A stretch of DNA of 64,000 bases, from positions 1 to 64,000 of the forward strand of contig JABARQ010000024.1 of NCBI GenBank assembly GCA_019186985.1, in the 5' to 3' direction. A model generated the notes under the pieces. The model did no database searches. It saw only the letters and a program-made list of their open reading frames with translations, and was not told the DNA's origin. Shown in pieces: positions 34,223 to 43,153 of this stretch. This DNA comes from Prosthecobacter sp. Its GTDB lineage: Bacteria > Verrucomicrobiota > Verrucomicrobiia > Verrucomicrobiales > Verrucomicrobiaceae. Every line of letters begins with the position of its first letter. Within the stretch, counting starts at the first letter, position 1. Both the position numbers and the translations under genes were made by a program.

Positions 34223-34569
34223 AGACCACCACTCCGCCACCGCCAGCCCTTGGCTACCGGCTCATGCTATGGGCGATGTGCCCAGCCTTGAAGCTCATGG
34301 GCATGTCCTGCCGGCACTTTGCCAAACTCAGCTCTGAGCGCCTCGACCGCCCACTGACCGCATCCGAAGCCCTGCGCCTGCGTTTCCACGGCCTCATGTG
34401 CCACGTCTGCCGCCCGCTGCCGAGGCAGTTTGAAAACCTCCGCCGCCTCACCCGCTGCTGCGGCCAGCATTCGCACAACGAAGCGCCTGCCCCTGCGGAG
34501 CTCCCGCCAGAGGCTCGTGAGAAGATCCAGGCAGCTCTGACTCACGAATCGGAGTCCGCCGACTCATGA
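34219..34569 (+). CDS. zinc-finger anti-sigma factor (GTG start)
   Basis: A 116-residue protein whose GTG start overlaps the sigma stop (GTGA), the usual coupling of sigma/anti-sigma pairs. It carries the ZAS signature: SCRHF, then FHGLMCHVC, that is HxxxCxxC. ZAS proteins sequester the sigma factor and often release it on thiol oxidation. There is no transmembrane helix, so it should be cytosolic, like the RsrA type. An extra CCG...H segment follows the motif. Confidence 0.78.
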   Translation: MKTTTPPPPALGYRLMLWAMCPALKLMGMSCRHFAKLSSERLDRPLTASEALRLRFHGLMCHVCRPLPRQFENLRRLTRCCGQHSHNEAPAPAELPPEAREKIQAALTHESESADS

Positions 34570-34593
34570 GCATCTCTTCCATGAGTCCTCGCC

Positions 34594-34865
34594 ATGCCCT
34601 TCGATCCCACCAAATCCGCGAACAACTCGCCTGCCTCCAGCGCGGAGATGCGCTCGCAGCTCACTTCGCTCAATGCGGACATCCAGCAGCGAGCGACGAT
34701 CAACGACCTCAACAACGCCATCGCGAAGGCGTTGGCTCAAACGAGCAACACCAGCAACAACCTTAGCACCCATTCGGCCAAGGAGCCGATGGCAGTTACA
34801 ACCAGAGTCAGATGCAGGACCTCATCAACAAGATGGATGATCTGATCAATGCACTGAGGAGGTAA
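34594..34865 (+). pseudogene. frameshifted small protein gene
   Basis: The first frame gives MPFDPTKSANNSPASSAEMR and a helical, Asn/Gln-rich segment (LTSLNADIQQRATINDLNNA). It then loses sense after about residue 58. From about 34775 the -1 frame continues sensibly with FGQGADGSYNQSQMQDLINK and MDDLINALRR, ending at 34865. The MPFDPxxP opening and the DLINALRR ending belong together in small structural-type proteins common in this group. A 1-nt indel or a sequencing error is likely; no slippery site for programmed frameshifting is visible. Confidence 0.55.
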
Positions 34866-34946
34866 GGTGGTGCAGTCCTCTGGACTTCTCTAAATGAGTC
34901 CTGAGGACTCAACCACTCTTTCCAAAACATGACGGGGCACCTGCGA

Positions 34947-34983
34947 TGGCCGGATTTTAACAAAGATTGGCAGTCTGTCACCA
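34947..34983 (+). promoter_or_regulatory. 37-bp shared upstream element, copy A (before PVC dehydrogenase)
   Basis: Begins TGGCCGGATTTTAACAAAGA and continues TTGGCAG, four variable bases, TCACCA. It matches copy B at 38848-38884 at all but six positions, is in the same orientation, and ends 51 bp before the dehydrogenase start. Two TGGC half-sites are spaced 21 bp, two helical turns, as in AraC/XylR-type sites. Confidence 0.6.
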
Positions 34984-35034
34984 AAGGAGCTGCGGGCGGC
35001 GAAAGTATTGATCATGAACTTTTTCAGCCCCATC

Positions 35035-37608
35035 ATGAAACTCCGCCCCCTTGTTCTCGTCACTGCCCTGTCACTCGGTCGTCTGCTGGCCGATGATGCC
35101 ACCGACTTCCCGCCGAAGCCGCCGGTGAAGGCGCTCACGGCGGCGGAGGAGCAAAAGACCTTCCAATTGCCGCCGGGGTATCGCATGGAGCTGATCCTGA
35201 GCGAGCCGGACATCACGGAGCCGGTTTGCCTGGCCTTTGATGGCAATGGCAGGCTCTACGTCGCGGAGATGAGCAGCTACATGCGCGACATCGACGGCAC
35301 GGATGAACTGGTGAGCACGAGCCGCGTGTCGGTGCATTGGTCGAGCAAGGGCGATGGCCAATACGACATGCATCGCGTCTTTGCGGACAAGCTGAAGCTG
35401 CCGCGCCTGCTGCTGCCGCTGGCCGATGGCGTGCTGATCGGCGAGACGGACACGAACGACATCTACCTCTACCAAGACACGAACGGCGACGGCGTGAGCG
35501 ATGAAAAGAAGCCGGTGTATCAAGGCGGGCCGCGCGGCGGCAATCTCGAGCATCAGCCGAGCGGCATGACGTGGGCGCTGGACAACTGGATCTACACCGC
35601 GGTGAACAATTACCGCCTGCGCTGGAAGGACGGCCAGCTCATCAAGCAGGACATTCCCGGCAATGGCGGCCAGTGGGGCGCGACGCAGGATGATGAAGGC
35701 AAGTTCTGGGTGGTGAACGCGGGCGGTGAGAAAGGCCCGCTCAATTTCCAAAATCACATCCTCTATGGTCAATCGCTCGCCCGCGGGCAGTTCGAGCCCG
35801 GCTTTGAGGTCGTGTGGCCGGCGATGGGGTTGCGTGATTACCAGGGCGGCCCCGGCAAGTCGCGCGATGACGACACGCTGAACCATTTCACGGCGACCTG
35901 CGGTGGCGAGATCTTCCGAGGCGACCAATTGCCCGCCGAGCTGCGCGGCAATCTCTTCTTTGGCGAGCCCGTGGGCCGTCTCGTGCGCCGCACGAGCATC
36001 GAGGTGGAGGACGGCATCACCATTCTGCACAATCCGCATCCGCAGAGCGAGTTCCTCCGCAGCACGGACGCGTGCTTCCGCCCCGTCGATATGAAAACCG
36101 CGCCCGACGGCACGCTCTTCATCTGCGACATGTATCGCGGCATCATCCAGGAGGGCAATTGGACGAAGGAAGGCAGCTACCTGCGCAAAGTAATCCTGCA
36201 GCACAGCATGGACAAGATCATCAATCGCGGCCGCGTGTGGCGTCTCGTGCATGACACGACGAAGCCCGTGCCCGCACCGAAACTGCTCGATGCCACGCCC
36301 GCGCAGCTCGTCGAAACGCTCACACATCCGAACGGTTGGCATCGCGACACCGCGCAGAAGCTGCTCGTGTTGAAACAGGATCAAAGCATCGTGCCCGCGC
36401 TCGTCGCGATGCTTCAGAAAAACGGCAGTGACCTCGCCCGCATCCACGCGCTGTGGACGCTCGAAGGTCTCAGCGCGCTCACCAGCGATCTCGTGCGTGC
36501 CGCTATGAAGGACAGCTCGCCCGTGCTGCGCCGCGCCGCCATCCGCGCCAGCGAATCGCTCGCCGATGAGACGCTCGTGGCCGACATCACCGCTTTGACG
36601 AAGGACAGAGATCCCACCGTCGTCATCCAGGCCCTGCTCACCGCGAAGCAGATGAAGTGGAAAGACCACGCGAAGCTCATCAACCTCACCGCGCTCAGCA
36701 CGCCCTCGAAAGGCGTCAAAGAAATGGCCGGGCAGATGCTCAACAGCCAGATCAGCTTCCCGCGTGAGTTCAGCAACGCGCAGAAGGATCAGATGCGCCG
36801 CGGCCAGGCCATTTACCAGGAGCTGTGCTTCACCTGCCACGGTCTCGATGGCAAAGGCACCGCCATTGATGGACTCGCACCCGGCATGACGCTCGCCCCG
36901 GCGCTCGCCGCCTCGAAGACTGTCGTGCAGGGCGATCAAGTCCTCCGCGTGCTGCTCCACGGCCTCACCGGCCCCGTAAACGGCAAGACCTACCAGGCGC
37001 AGATGATTCCCATGGCGAACAACCCCGACGAATGGCTCGCCGACATCGCCAGCTACGTGCGCAAGAGTTTTGGCAACAACGGACGCTTCATCACGAAGGA
37101 GGATGTCGCCAAGCTTCGCAAAGAACTCGCCAAGCGCACCACGCCGTGGACCATCGAAGAACTCAAGCGCACCGGCCCGCAGCTCCCGCTGGAAAATCGC
37201 AGCGCGTGGAAGCTCACCGGCAGCCACAACGCCAAGGATCTCGCCCGCGCCGTCGATGGCAATCCCGAGACCCGCTGGGACACGCACACCTCGCAGACGC
37301 CCGGCATGTGGGTGCAGATCGAACTGCCGCAAGCCACCAACATCGCCGGTCTCACCCTCGACACCGCCACCTCCCGCGGCGACTGGCCCCGCGGCTGGAA
37401 GATCGAAATCTCCCAAGACGGCCAAACCTGGGACAAACCCATCCTCGAAGGCCAGAGCGAAAAAGTCAGCACCACCGACTTCCTCTTCCCCAAGCCTGCC
37501 AAAGCCAAATTCATCCGCATCACCGACACCGGCAGCACCAAAGGCACCTTCTGGTCGATTCACGAACTCGATGTGCTCGAACCCGCGCCGAATGTGGCGG
37601 GGAAGTGA
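35035..37608 (+). CDS. PVC-type membrane-bound dehydrogenase with HEAT, cytochrome c and discoidin-like domains
   Basis: An 857-residue secreted protein. A signal peptide (LRPLVLVTALSLGRLLA) is followed by a PVC-type beta-propeller dehydrogenase domain (residues about 40-400; FDGNGRLYVAEM, GVSDEKKPVY). Next come HEAT-like repeats (about 420-570), a cytochrome c domain with CFTCH as the haem-attachment motif and a later Met (MIPMANNPDEW), and a C-terminal F5/8-type (discoidin) carbohydrate-binding domain (AVDGNPETRWDTHTSQTPGM, then WVQIELPQATNIAGLTLD). Such proteins are a hallmark of Planctomycetes and Verrucomicrobia and probably oxidise sugars at the cell surface. The start at 35035 gives the signal peptide; an upstream in-frame start at 35014 is possible. 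Confidence 0.88.
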   Translation: MKLRPLVLVTALSLGRLLADDATDFPPKPPVKALTAAEEQKTFQLPPGYRMELILSEPDITEPVCLAFDGNGRLYVAEMSSYMRDIDGTDELVSTSRVSVHWSSKGDGQYDMHRVFADKLKLPRLLLPLADGVLIGETDTNDIYLYQDTNGDGVSDEKKPVYQGGPRGGNLEHQPSGMTWALDNWIYTAVNNYRLRWKDGQLIKQDIPGNGGQWGATQDDEGKFWVVNAGGEKGPLNFQNHILYGQSLARGQFEPGFEVVWPAMGLRDYQGGPGKSRDDDTLNHFTATCGGEIFRGDQLPAELRGNLFFGEPVGRLVRRTSIEVEDGITILHNPHPQSEFLRSTDACFRPVDMKTAPDGTLFICDMYRGIIQEGNWTKEGSYLRKVILQHSMDKIINRGRVWRLVHDTTKPVPAPKLLDATPAQLVETLTHPNGWHRDTAQKLLVLKQDQSIVPALVAMLQKNGSDLARIHALWTLEGLSALTSDLVRAAMKDSSPVLRRAAIRASESLADETLVADITALTKDRDPTVVIQALLTAKQMKWKDHAKLINLTALSTPSKGVKEMAGQMLNSQISFPREFSNAQKDQMRRGQAIYQELCFTCHGLDGKGTAIDGLAPGMTLAPALAASKTVVQGDQVLRVLLHGLTGPVNGKTYQAQMIPMANNPDEWLADIASYVRKSFGNNGRFITKEDVAKLRKELAKRTTPWTIEELKRTGPQLPLENRSAWKLTGSHNAKDLARAVDGNPETRWDTHTSQTPGMWVQIELPQATNIAGLTLDTATSRGDWPRGWKIEISQDGQTWDKPILEGQSEKVSTTDFLFPKPAKAKFIRITDTGSTKGTFWSIHELDVLEPAPNVAGK

Positions 37609-37679
37609 GCCGGTGAGCCGCTGCTTGGGCACAGGCTCGGACATCGAATGTATGAGCTTTTTATGCACGTCACCTCGAT

Positions 37680-37711
37680 CATGTATAGAAAACGGTCTTT
37701 TCTTATACATG
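37680..37711. promoter_or_regulatory. palindrome over the fic start region
   Basis: CATGTATA-GAAAA and TTTTCTTATACATG face each other around CGGTC; the arms match except for one unpaired base. It ends 2 bp before the ATG at 37713, so a bound protein would cover the start region, or the RNA would fold there. The second possible start (37734) lies downstream of it. Confidence 0.55.
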
Positions 37712-37712
37712 A

Positions 37713-38804
37713 ATGACAGGTATAGGGTCGTTCATGCCCTCCATCCCGCCCCTCACCGACCTCAATCCCAGCCGATTTGAGACGCCCGCCATCTTGAAGA
37801 AGCTGGCCAGCGCCAGCCGGCGGCTTGCGGAGTTGAAGGGGGCGGCCGGCAGCATCCCTCGCCAGAGCATTCTCATCAACACCCTCTCCATGCAGGAGGC
37901 GAAGGACAGCTCTGAGATCGAAAACATCGTCACCACGCACGACGAGCTCTTTCAAGATGACCTCAGTCCCGGCAGTTCGCTGAGTCCGGCGGCCAAGGAA
38001 GTGCTGCGCTATCGTCAGGCCCTCGGCACAGGCTTTCAGGCCGTCAGCCAGAACGGTCTGCTCACCGTGAATCACCTCCTCGAAGTCCAGGCCCAGCTTG
38101 AGGAAAACAACGCGGGCTTTCGCAAGGTGCCGGGCACCGCGCTGAAGGATGGAGCAGGTCGTGTGGTTTACACGCCGCCGCAGGATGCGCATGAGATTGT
38201 CAGCCTCATGACCGACCTTGAGCGGTTCATCAACGATGCGTCCCTGTTCGACGCTGATCCGCTGATCAAGATGGCGCTCATTCATCATCAGTTCGAGAGC
38301 ATCCACCCGTTCTATGATGGCAATGGCCGCACGGGTCGCATTCTCAACGTGCTCTACCTGGTCAAAGAAGGGCTGCTCGACATCCCGATCCTCTACCTCA
38401 GCCGCTACATCGTCCGGCACAAAGCAGACTACTACCGCCTGCTGCAAAGCGTGCGTGCAGACGACACCTGGGAAGACTGGGTGCTCTATGTGCTCTCCGC
38501 CGTCGAGGAAACGTCCGCGCAGGCGGTGCTCACCATCCAGCAGATCAAGGTCGCGCTGATGGACTACAAGCATCGCATCCGTGCGGGGCACAAGTTTTAC
38601 AGCCAGGACCTGATCAACAACCTCTTCACGCATCCCTACACGAAGATCGAGTTCATCGAACGCGACCTCAAAGTCTCCCGCCTGACCGCGACACGCTATC
38701 TTGAAGCTCTGACGGAGGCGGGCTTTCTCGAAAAGCGCCGCATCGGAAAGTGGAACTACTTCATCAATCCAGCGCTGACCACGATCCTCACCGGAGACGC
38801 CTAG
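37713..38804 (+). CDS. Fic-domain AMPylase (class II, N-terminal inhibitory helix)
   Basis: A 363-residue Fic protein that transfers AMP to protein hydroxyls. The catalytic motif is [12 protein letters not shown] (from residue 198). The inhibitory motif (S/T)xxxE(G/N) is present as SSEIEN (residues 66-71), so it is auto-inhibited in cis with no separate antitoxin. A DUF4172-free N-terminal domain and a C-terminal winged-helix ([29 protein letters not shown]) follow the common solitary class II layout; the winged helix could bind the palindrome at its own promoter. The ATG at 37734 is an alternative start. Confidence 0.88.
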   Translation: MTGIGSFMPSIPPLTDLNPSRFETPAILKKLASASRRLAELKGAAGSIPRQSILINTLSMQEAKDSSEIENIVTTHDELFQDDLSPGSSLSPAAKEVLRYRQALGTGFQAVSQNGLLTVNHLLEVQAQLEENNAGFRKVPGTALKDGAGRVVYTPPQDAHEIVSLMTDLERFINDASLFDADPLIKMALIHHQFESIHPFYDGNGRTGRILNVLYLVKEGLLDIPILYLSRYIVRHKADYYRLLQSVRADDTWEDWVLYVLSAVEETSAQAVLTIQQIKVALMDYKHRIRAGHKFYSQDLINNLFTHPYTKIEFIERDLKVSRLTATRYLEALTEAGFLEKRRIGKWNYFINPALTTILTGDA

Positions 38805-38847
38805 CCGCAGGCTCGATTATGCGACTTGTTGCACGCCCGCCATTTTC

Positions 38848-38884
38848 TGGCCGCATTTCAACAAAGATTGGCAGATCATCACCA
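38848..38884 (+). promoter_or_regulatory. 37-bp shared upstream element, copy B (before xylA)
   Basis: Begins TGGCCGCATTTCAACAAAGA, continues TTGGCAG, four variable bases, TCACCA. It ends 65 bp before the xylose isomerase ATG. The TGGC half-sites at 38848 and 38869 are 21 bp apart. A TATAAG at 38907-38912 may be the -10 box of the promoter it controls. Confidence 0.6.
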
Positions 38885-38949
38885 GACTTGCAGGCTTCGG
38901 AACGTGTATAAGGCCCCACCTTTCTAACCACAACCCAACCACGAACACC

Positions 38950-40266
38950 ATGAGCCAGGAATACTTCCCGAAGATCAAGCCCGTCGCCTTTGAAGGACCG
39001 AAGACGAAGAACCGCCTCGCCTTTCGTCACTACAACCCCGACGAAGTCGTGGGCAAGAAGACCATGCGAGAGCACCTGCGCTTCTCGCTGGCCTACTGGC
39101 ACGCGCTCAAGAACGGCAGCGGGGACCCCTTCGGCATGGCAACACGCCAGCGCCCCTGGGACGACGGCAGCAGCAGCATCGACAACGCAAAACGAGTGGC
39201 TGACGCCGGCTTTGAGATGATGCAGAAGCTCGGGCTCGGCTTCTACTGCTTCCATGATCGCGATGTCGCCCCTGAACTTGACGACCTTCGGGCCAGCAAT
39301 GATGCGCTCGACGCCGTGGCCGATCATTTGAAGAAGCTGCAGAAGCAGACCGGCATCAAGCTGCTCTGGGGCACCGCCTGCCTCTTCGCCCATCCTCGTT
39401 ACATGCAGGGCGCGGCCACCAGCCCGAACGCCGACGTCTATGCCATCGCCGCCGCGCAGGTGAAGAAGGCCATGGAGGTCACACATCGCCTCAACGGCCT
39501 CGGTTACACCTTCTGGGGCGGCCGCGAAGGCTACGCCACGCTGCTGAACACCGACATGAAGCGCGAAGTGGCCAACCTCGCCCACTTCCTGCACATGGCG
39601 GTCGATTATAAGAAGAAGATCGGCTTCAAAGGCCAGTTCTACATCGAGCCGAAGCCGCGCGAGCCCTCCACGCATCAATACGACAGCGACGCGGCGGCCT
39701 GCCTGAACTTCCTGCGCGAGTTTGACCTGCTGGAGCACTTCAAACTCAACATCGAGACCAATCACGCCACCCTCGCGCTGCATCGCGTCGAGCACGAACT
39801 CGCCGTCTCGGCGAACGCGGGCGCCCTCGGCAGCATCGACGCCAACACCGGCGACGAACTCATCGGCTGGGACACCGACCAGTTCCCGACAAATGTTTAC
39901 ATGACCACGCAGATGATGCTGCAACTGCTCCGCGCCGGCGGCTTCAAGACCGGCGGCCTCAACTTCGACGCCAAGGTGCGCCGCGAGAGCCACGAGGTCG
40001 TGGACATCTTCCACGCGCACATCGGCGGCATGGACGCCTTTGCCCGCGGGCTCAAGATCGCCCACCGCATCATCGAGGACGGCGAACTCGACCGCTTCGT
40101 GAAGGCCCGCTACGCCACCTTCGAAAGCGGCATCGGCAAAACCGTCACCACCGGCAAAGCCACCTTCGAGTCGCTTGAGAAGCACGCCCTCAAACTCGGC
40201 GAGGTCATCCCCGCCAGCGGCCGCCAGGAGATGCTGGAAAACCTGATCAACGACTACATGGACTGA
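38950..40266 (+). CDS. xylA: xylose isomerase
   Basis: A 438-residue class II xylose isomerase that converts D-xylose to D-xylulose in the cytoplasm using two divalent metals. Family landmarks are [11 protein letters not shown] (here YCFHDRD, catalytic His), [55 protein letters not shown] with metal-binding Glu, [12 protein letters not shown] and [10 protein letters not shown]. Length is normal. xylB is not adjacent; the shared upstream element suggests co-regulation with the surface dehydrogenase. Confidence 0.95.
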   Translation: MSQEYFPKIKPVAFEGPKTKNRLAFRHYNPDEVVGKKTMREHLRFSLAYWHALKNGSGDPFGMATRQRPWDDGSSSIDNAKRVADAGFEMMQKLGLGFYCFHDRDVAPELDDLRASNDALDAVADHLKKLQKQTGIKLLWGTACLFAHPRYMQGAATSPNADVYAIAAAQVKKAMEVTHRLNGLGYTFWGGREGYATLLNTDMKREVANLAHFLHMAVDYKKKIGFKGQFYIEPKPREPSTHQYDSDAAACLNFLREFDLLEHFKLNIETNHATLALHRVEHELAVSANAGALGSIDANTGDELIGWDTDQFPTNVYMTTQMMLQLLRAGGFKTGGLNFDAKVRRESHEVVDIFHAHIGGMDAFARGLKIAHRIIEDGELDRFVKARYATFESGIGKTVTTGKATFESLEKHALKLGEVIPASGRQEMLENLINDYMD

Positions 40267-40361
40267 CCGGTCTCCAGGCTCCTGCAGCCGGGTCCTGGTT
40301 CATCCATTGAACCAGGACCTGCCTGTTGGCAGGCATGGCCGGGTCTTTCAAACTTCCCGGC

Positions 40362-41102
40362 ATGAACTGCCAACCCTCCGCCAGCCTTGAGGCCGACTAC
40401 GAACGCGACGGCGTCGTGCTCATCCGCCAGTTCCTCAGCCAGGCTGAAGTCAGCGCCGTCCGTGCCGAACTGGAACGCTACATCCGCGATGACCTCGCCA
40501 GCCTGCCGGTCAATGCACGCACCCTGGAGAAGGATGAAAAGACCGTCCGCAACCTCTGGCGCCTTGAGGAGCATAACAAATTTTTCCGCGACCTTGGCGA
40601 ACGCGCCGACATCAGGGCGTTCGTGGCGCCGCTGGTCCATGGTGATCCCGTGCTGTGCGGGGTGGAGACCTTCAACAAGCCCGCACGCCTTGGCTCCGGG
40701 GTGCCCTGTCATCAGGACAACGCCTACTTCTGCCAGACACCTCCGGACATGCTCACCGTCTGGATCGCCATCGACGCCGTCACCGAGGCCAATGGTCCGG
40801 TCTTCTTTGTCAAAGGCTCCCACAGGCAGGGCATGCAGCCCACGGCCCCCAGCGGCGTGCGCGGCAACAGCATCGGCATGGCCACGCCCACCCGTGTGCC
40901 GCTTGACGAGCAGTTCTGCGGCCTGCTGCAGCCCGGCGATGCCACGGTTCATCACTGCGAAACGATTCATCACTCCGCCCCGAACACCACCGGGCATTCA
41001 AGGCTCGGCCTGCTGCTGGTGTATCGCGGCAGCCATACGCAGACCGATCCCGCATTGAAGGAAGCCTATGCAGCGGCGTTGGCGGCGACTCCGCCAGCCT
41101 GA
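40362..41102 (+). CDS. phytanoyl-CoA dioxygenase (PhyH)-family protein
   Basis: A 246-residue Fe(II)/2-oxoglutarate dioxygenase-like protein. The iron ligands appear as CHQDN (HxD) and a distal His in ETIHHSAPNTTGHSRLG; the Arg of GHSRLGLL can bind 2-oxoglutarate. PhyH proteins in bacteria hydroxylate diverse small molecules. ATG 40362 gives a compact N-terminus; earlier in-frame starts at 40335 and 40326 exist. It lies about 95 bp after xylA. Confidence 0.82.
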   Translation: MNCQPSASLEADYERDGVVLIRQFLSQAEVSAVRAELERYIRDDLASLPVNARTLEKDEKTVRNLWRLEEHNKFFRDLGERADIRAFVAPLVHGDPVLCGVETFNKPARLGSGVPCHQDNAYFCQTPPDMLTVWIAIDAVTEANGPVFFVKGSHRQGMQPTAPSGVRGNSIGMATPTRVPLDEQFCGLLQPGDATVHHCETIHHSAPNTTGHSRLGLLLVYRGSHTQTDPALKEAYAAALAATPPA

Positions 41103-41171
41103 CCGGGACAAGCCCGCACCTTGCCTGCACATCCGGCTTTTCATCAGGCGAAGCCCTCGTATGAAGCCTGC

Positions 41172-42845
41172 ATGCCGCCATCCCGACTTCAGTTCCAGCT
41201 CGACGCCCAGGCCACGGGCTCCCGGGCCCGGGCGACCACGTTTCACACGCTGCATGGCAGGATCGAATCCCCCCTGTTCATGCCGGTCGGCACCCAGGCC
41301 ACGGTGAAGGCGCAAACCCAGGATTCCCTGGCCGCCTCCGGCTCGCAGATCCTGCTCGCCAACACCTACCATCTTTTGCTTCGTCCCGGCCCGGAGGTCT
41401 TCGAGAAGCTTGGGGGCATCCATCGCTTCATGAAGTGGCCGGGCTCCGTGCTCACCGACTCCGGCGGCTACCAGATCTTCTCCCTGCCCCATTCCAGGTC
41501 GATGACTGAAAAGGGCGCCGTGTTCCAAAGCTATGTGGACAACCGCCGCATCCTGCTCAGCCCCGAGCTCAGCATCCGCACCCAGCGGGCCATCGGCAGC
41601 GACATCATGATGGTGCTCGACCAGTGCATCCCCAGCACGGCGGATGAGGCCATGGCCAGAAAGGCGCTCCAGGTGACGCGGCGCTGGGCGGCCCGCAGCC
41701 TGGCGGCCCGGGAAGATTCACCGCAATCCTTGTTTGCCATTGTCCAGGGCGCGCTGTTTCCACATCTGCGCCGGGAGAGCGCCGAAGGCCTCATGGAGAT
41801 GCCCTTCGACGGCTTTGCCATCGGCGGACTGGCAGTGGGTGAGGAGAAACATGAGCGCGAGGACATGTGCGAGCTCACCGCCGCCCTGCTCCCCCCCGAC
41901 CGGCCGCGCTATCTCATGGGCGTCGGCACGCCGCTGGACGTGCTGGAGGCCGTGCATCGCGGCGTGGACATGTTTGACTGCATCATTCCCACCCAGGTGG
42001 CGAAGCGTGGCACGGCCTTCACCTCGCACGGCATCGTCGAGCTGCGCCGCTCCATCTACAAGTTCTCCGAGCACCCCCTCGACGCCGCCTGCTCCTGCCC
42101 CGTGTGCGCCACCCATTCACGGGCCTACCTGCATCACCTCACCAAGACGCAGGAGGCCCTCGGCTGGCAGCTGATCGGTCAGCATAACATTCATTTCTAC
42201 CATCAGCTCATGCGCGAGGTAAGGCGCAGCATCCTTGAGGACCGCTTTCTGGAGCTTTACCGTGAAAGGCGGGAGATCCTTCAGGCGGAGGACATCGACC
42301 ACCCCGTCACGCCACCAAGACGCAGCACCAGCCCGGGCCCGCCAACGATCCTGGGCGATTACCGGCTCCAGGATGACAGCATCCTGCACCAGCCCTCCGG
42401 CACCGCCATCCCCACCTCCACCGAGATCGATCTCACGGAATTCCGCCGCCTGCTGGCGCCAGGTGAAGAGCCGCTGGTGCTCTGGGACATCGGCCTGGGG
42501 GCGGCCGCCCCCGCCCTCAGCGCCATCCTGGCCTATGAAGCCGCCTGCGAAAAAGGCCCGGTGCGACCGCTGCACATCATCAGCATCACCTCCGACCTGA
42601 ACCCTCTCAGGCTGGCGCTCAGCCACAAGAACCGCTTCCCCTACCTGCGCCACGGTGCCGCCGACACCCTGCTGCACCGGGGACGCTGGAAGTCGCGTTT
42701 TCGCCCCGGCCTCAGCTGGGAGCTGAATCCCGAAGCACCGCCGCCCCCACACTTCATCATCAGCGCACCGCTTCCCGGCATGAAACACACCTCCCCGGAC
42801 CTCCAGGTTCCCGTGCTTGAGCCTGATGATCACATTTCTGGTTGA
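41172..42845 (+). CDS. tgt: tRNA-guanine transglycosylase with C-terminal MnmC-like extension
   Basis: A 557-residue protein, against about 375 for ordinary bacterial Tgt. Residues 1-380 are a full Tgt, which exchanges guanine-34 for preQ1 in queuosine tRNAs: nucleophile and binding Asp in VLTDSGGYQIFSL, DIMMVLDQC, GGLAVGE, and the zinc site CSCPVC...H. After a Pro-rich linker, residues about 400-545 look like a methyltransferase of the MnmC/DUF752 kind (GTAIPTSTEIDLTEFRRLL, LWDIGLGAAAPALSAI), but this part stops early and may be inactive. The ATG at 41172 gives a family-like start. Confidence 0.88.
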   Translation: MPPSRLQFQLDAQATGSRARATTFHTLHGRIESPLFMPVGTQATVKAQTQDSLAASGSQILLANTYHLLLRPGPEVFEKLGGIHRFMKWPGSVLTDSGGYQIFSLPHSRSMTEKGAVFQSYVDNRRILLSPELSIRTQRAIGSDIMMVLDQCIPSTADEAMARKALQVTRRWAARSLAAREDSPQSLFAIVQGALFPHLRRESAEGLMEMPFDGFAIGGLAVGEEKHEREDMCELTAALLPPDRPRYLMGVGTPLDVLEAVHRGVDMFDCIIPTQVAKRGTAFTSHGIVELRRSIYKFSEHPLDAACSCPVCATHSRAYLHHLTKTQEALGWQLIGQHNIHFYHQLMREVRRSILEDRFLELYRERREILQAEDIDHPVTPPRRSTSPGPPTILGDYRLQDDSILHQPSGTAIPTSTEIDLTEFRRLLAPGEEPLVLWDIGLGAAAPALSAILAYEAACEKGPVRPLHIISITSDLNPLRLALSHKNRFPYLRHGAADTLLHRGRWKSRFRPGLSWELNPEAPPPPHFIISAPLPGMKHTSPDLQVPVLEPDDHISG

Positions 42846-42943
42846 TCCGGCACCATGACGGAACACCGAATCAGGCCGTTGCACGGATGAGTTTGGGGCG
42901 CTTGCAAAGAGCCGGTCCTGCTGACTGCAGCGGATTGAGGAAA

Positions 42944-43077
42944 TCTTTCTGCCCCCAATCTTTCCACCCTTCAGAACTCAACCTTGAATGCATCATTCCA
43001 AACCCTGAGCGCGGGAGTTCGCGTCTCACGGGCTTGGCGGCAAGGGTGTTTGGGCAGAAAGATTAGGGGCAGGAAGA
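42944..43077. repeat. imperfect inverted repeat in the tgt/yidE-like intergenic region
   Basis: Arms 42944-42969 and 43052-43077 (26 bp each) are inverted and agree at 22 positions; each contains TCTTTCTGCCC or a close form, with the unit AATCTTTC repeated. The separating 82 bp hold no gene. It lies in a 308-bp non-coding gap between two convergent genes, where I see no other feature. It resembles a dispersed REP-like or MITE-like element. Confidence 0.55.
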
Positions 43078-43153
43078 TGGGATGGCTCCGGCATCATGAG
43101 CCTCTTTCGGCCCACGGTTCGATTCGATGAACCTGGCGCACACGCAGTCCCCA

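Noticed and set aside
35071..37710. An 879-codon open frame on the minus strand under the PVC dehydrogenase gene
   Set aside because: It is antisense to a gene with unmistakable domains, has no recognisable motif, and its His/Ala/Arg/Glu-rich composition is what reverse-complemented GC-rich codons give.
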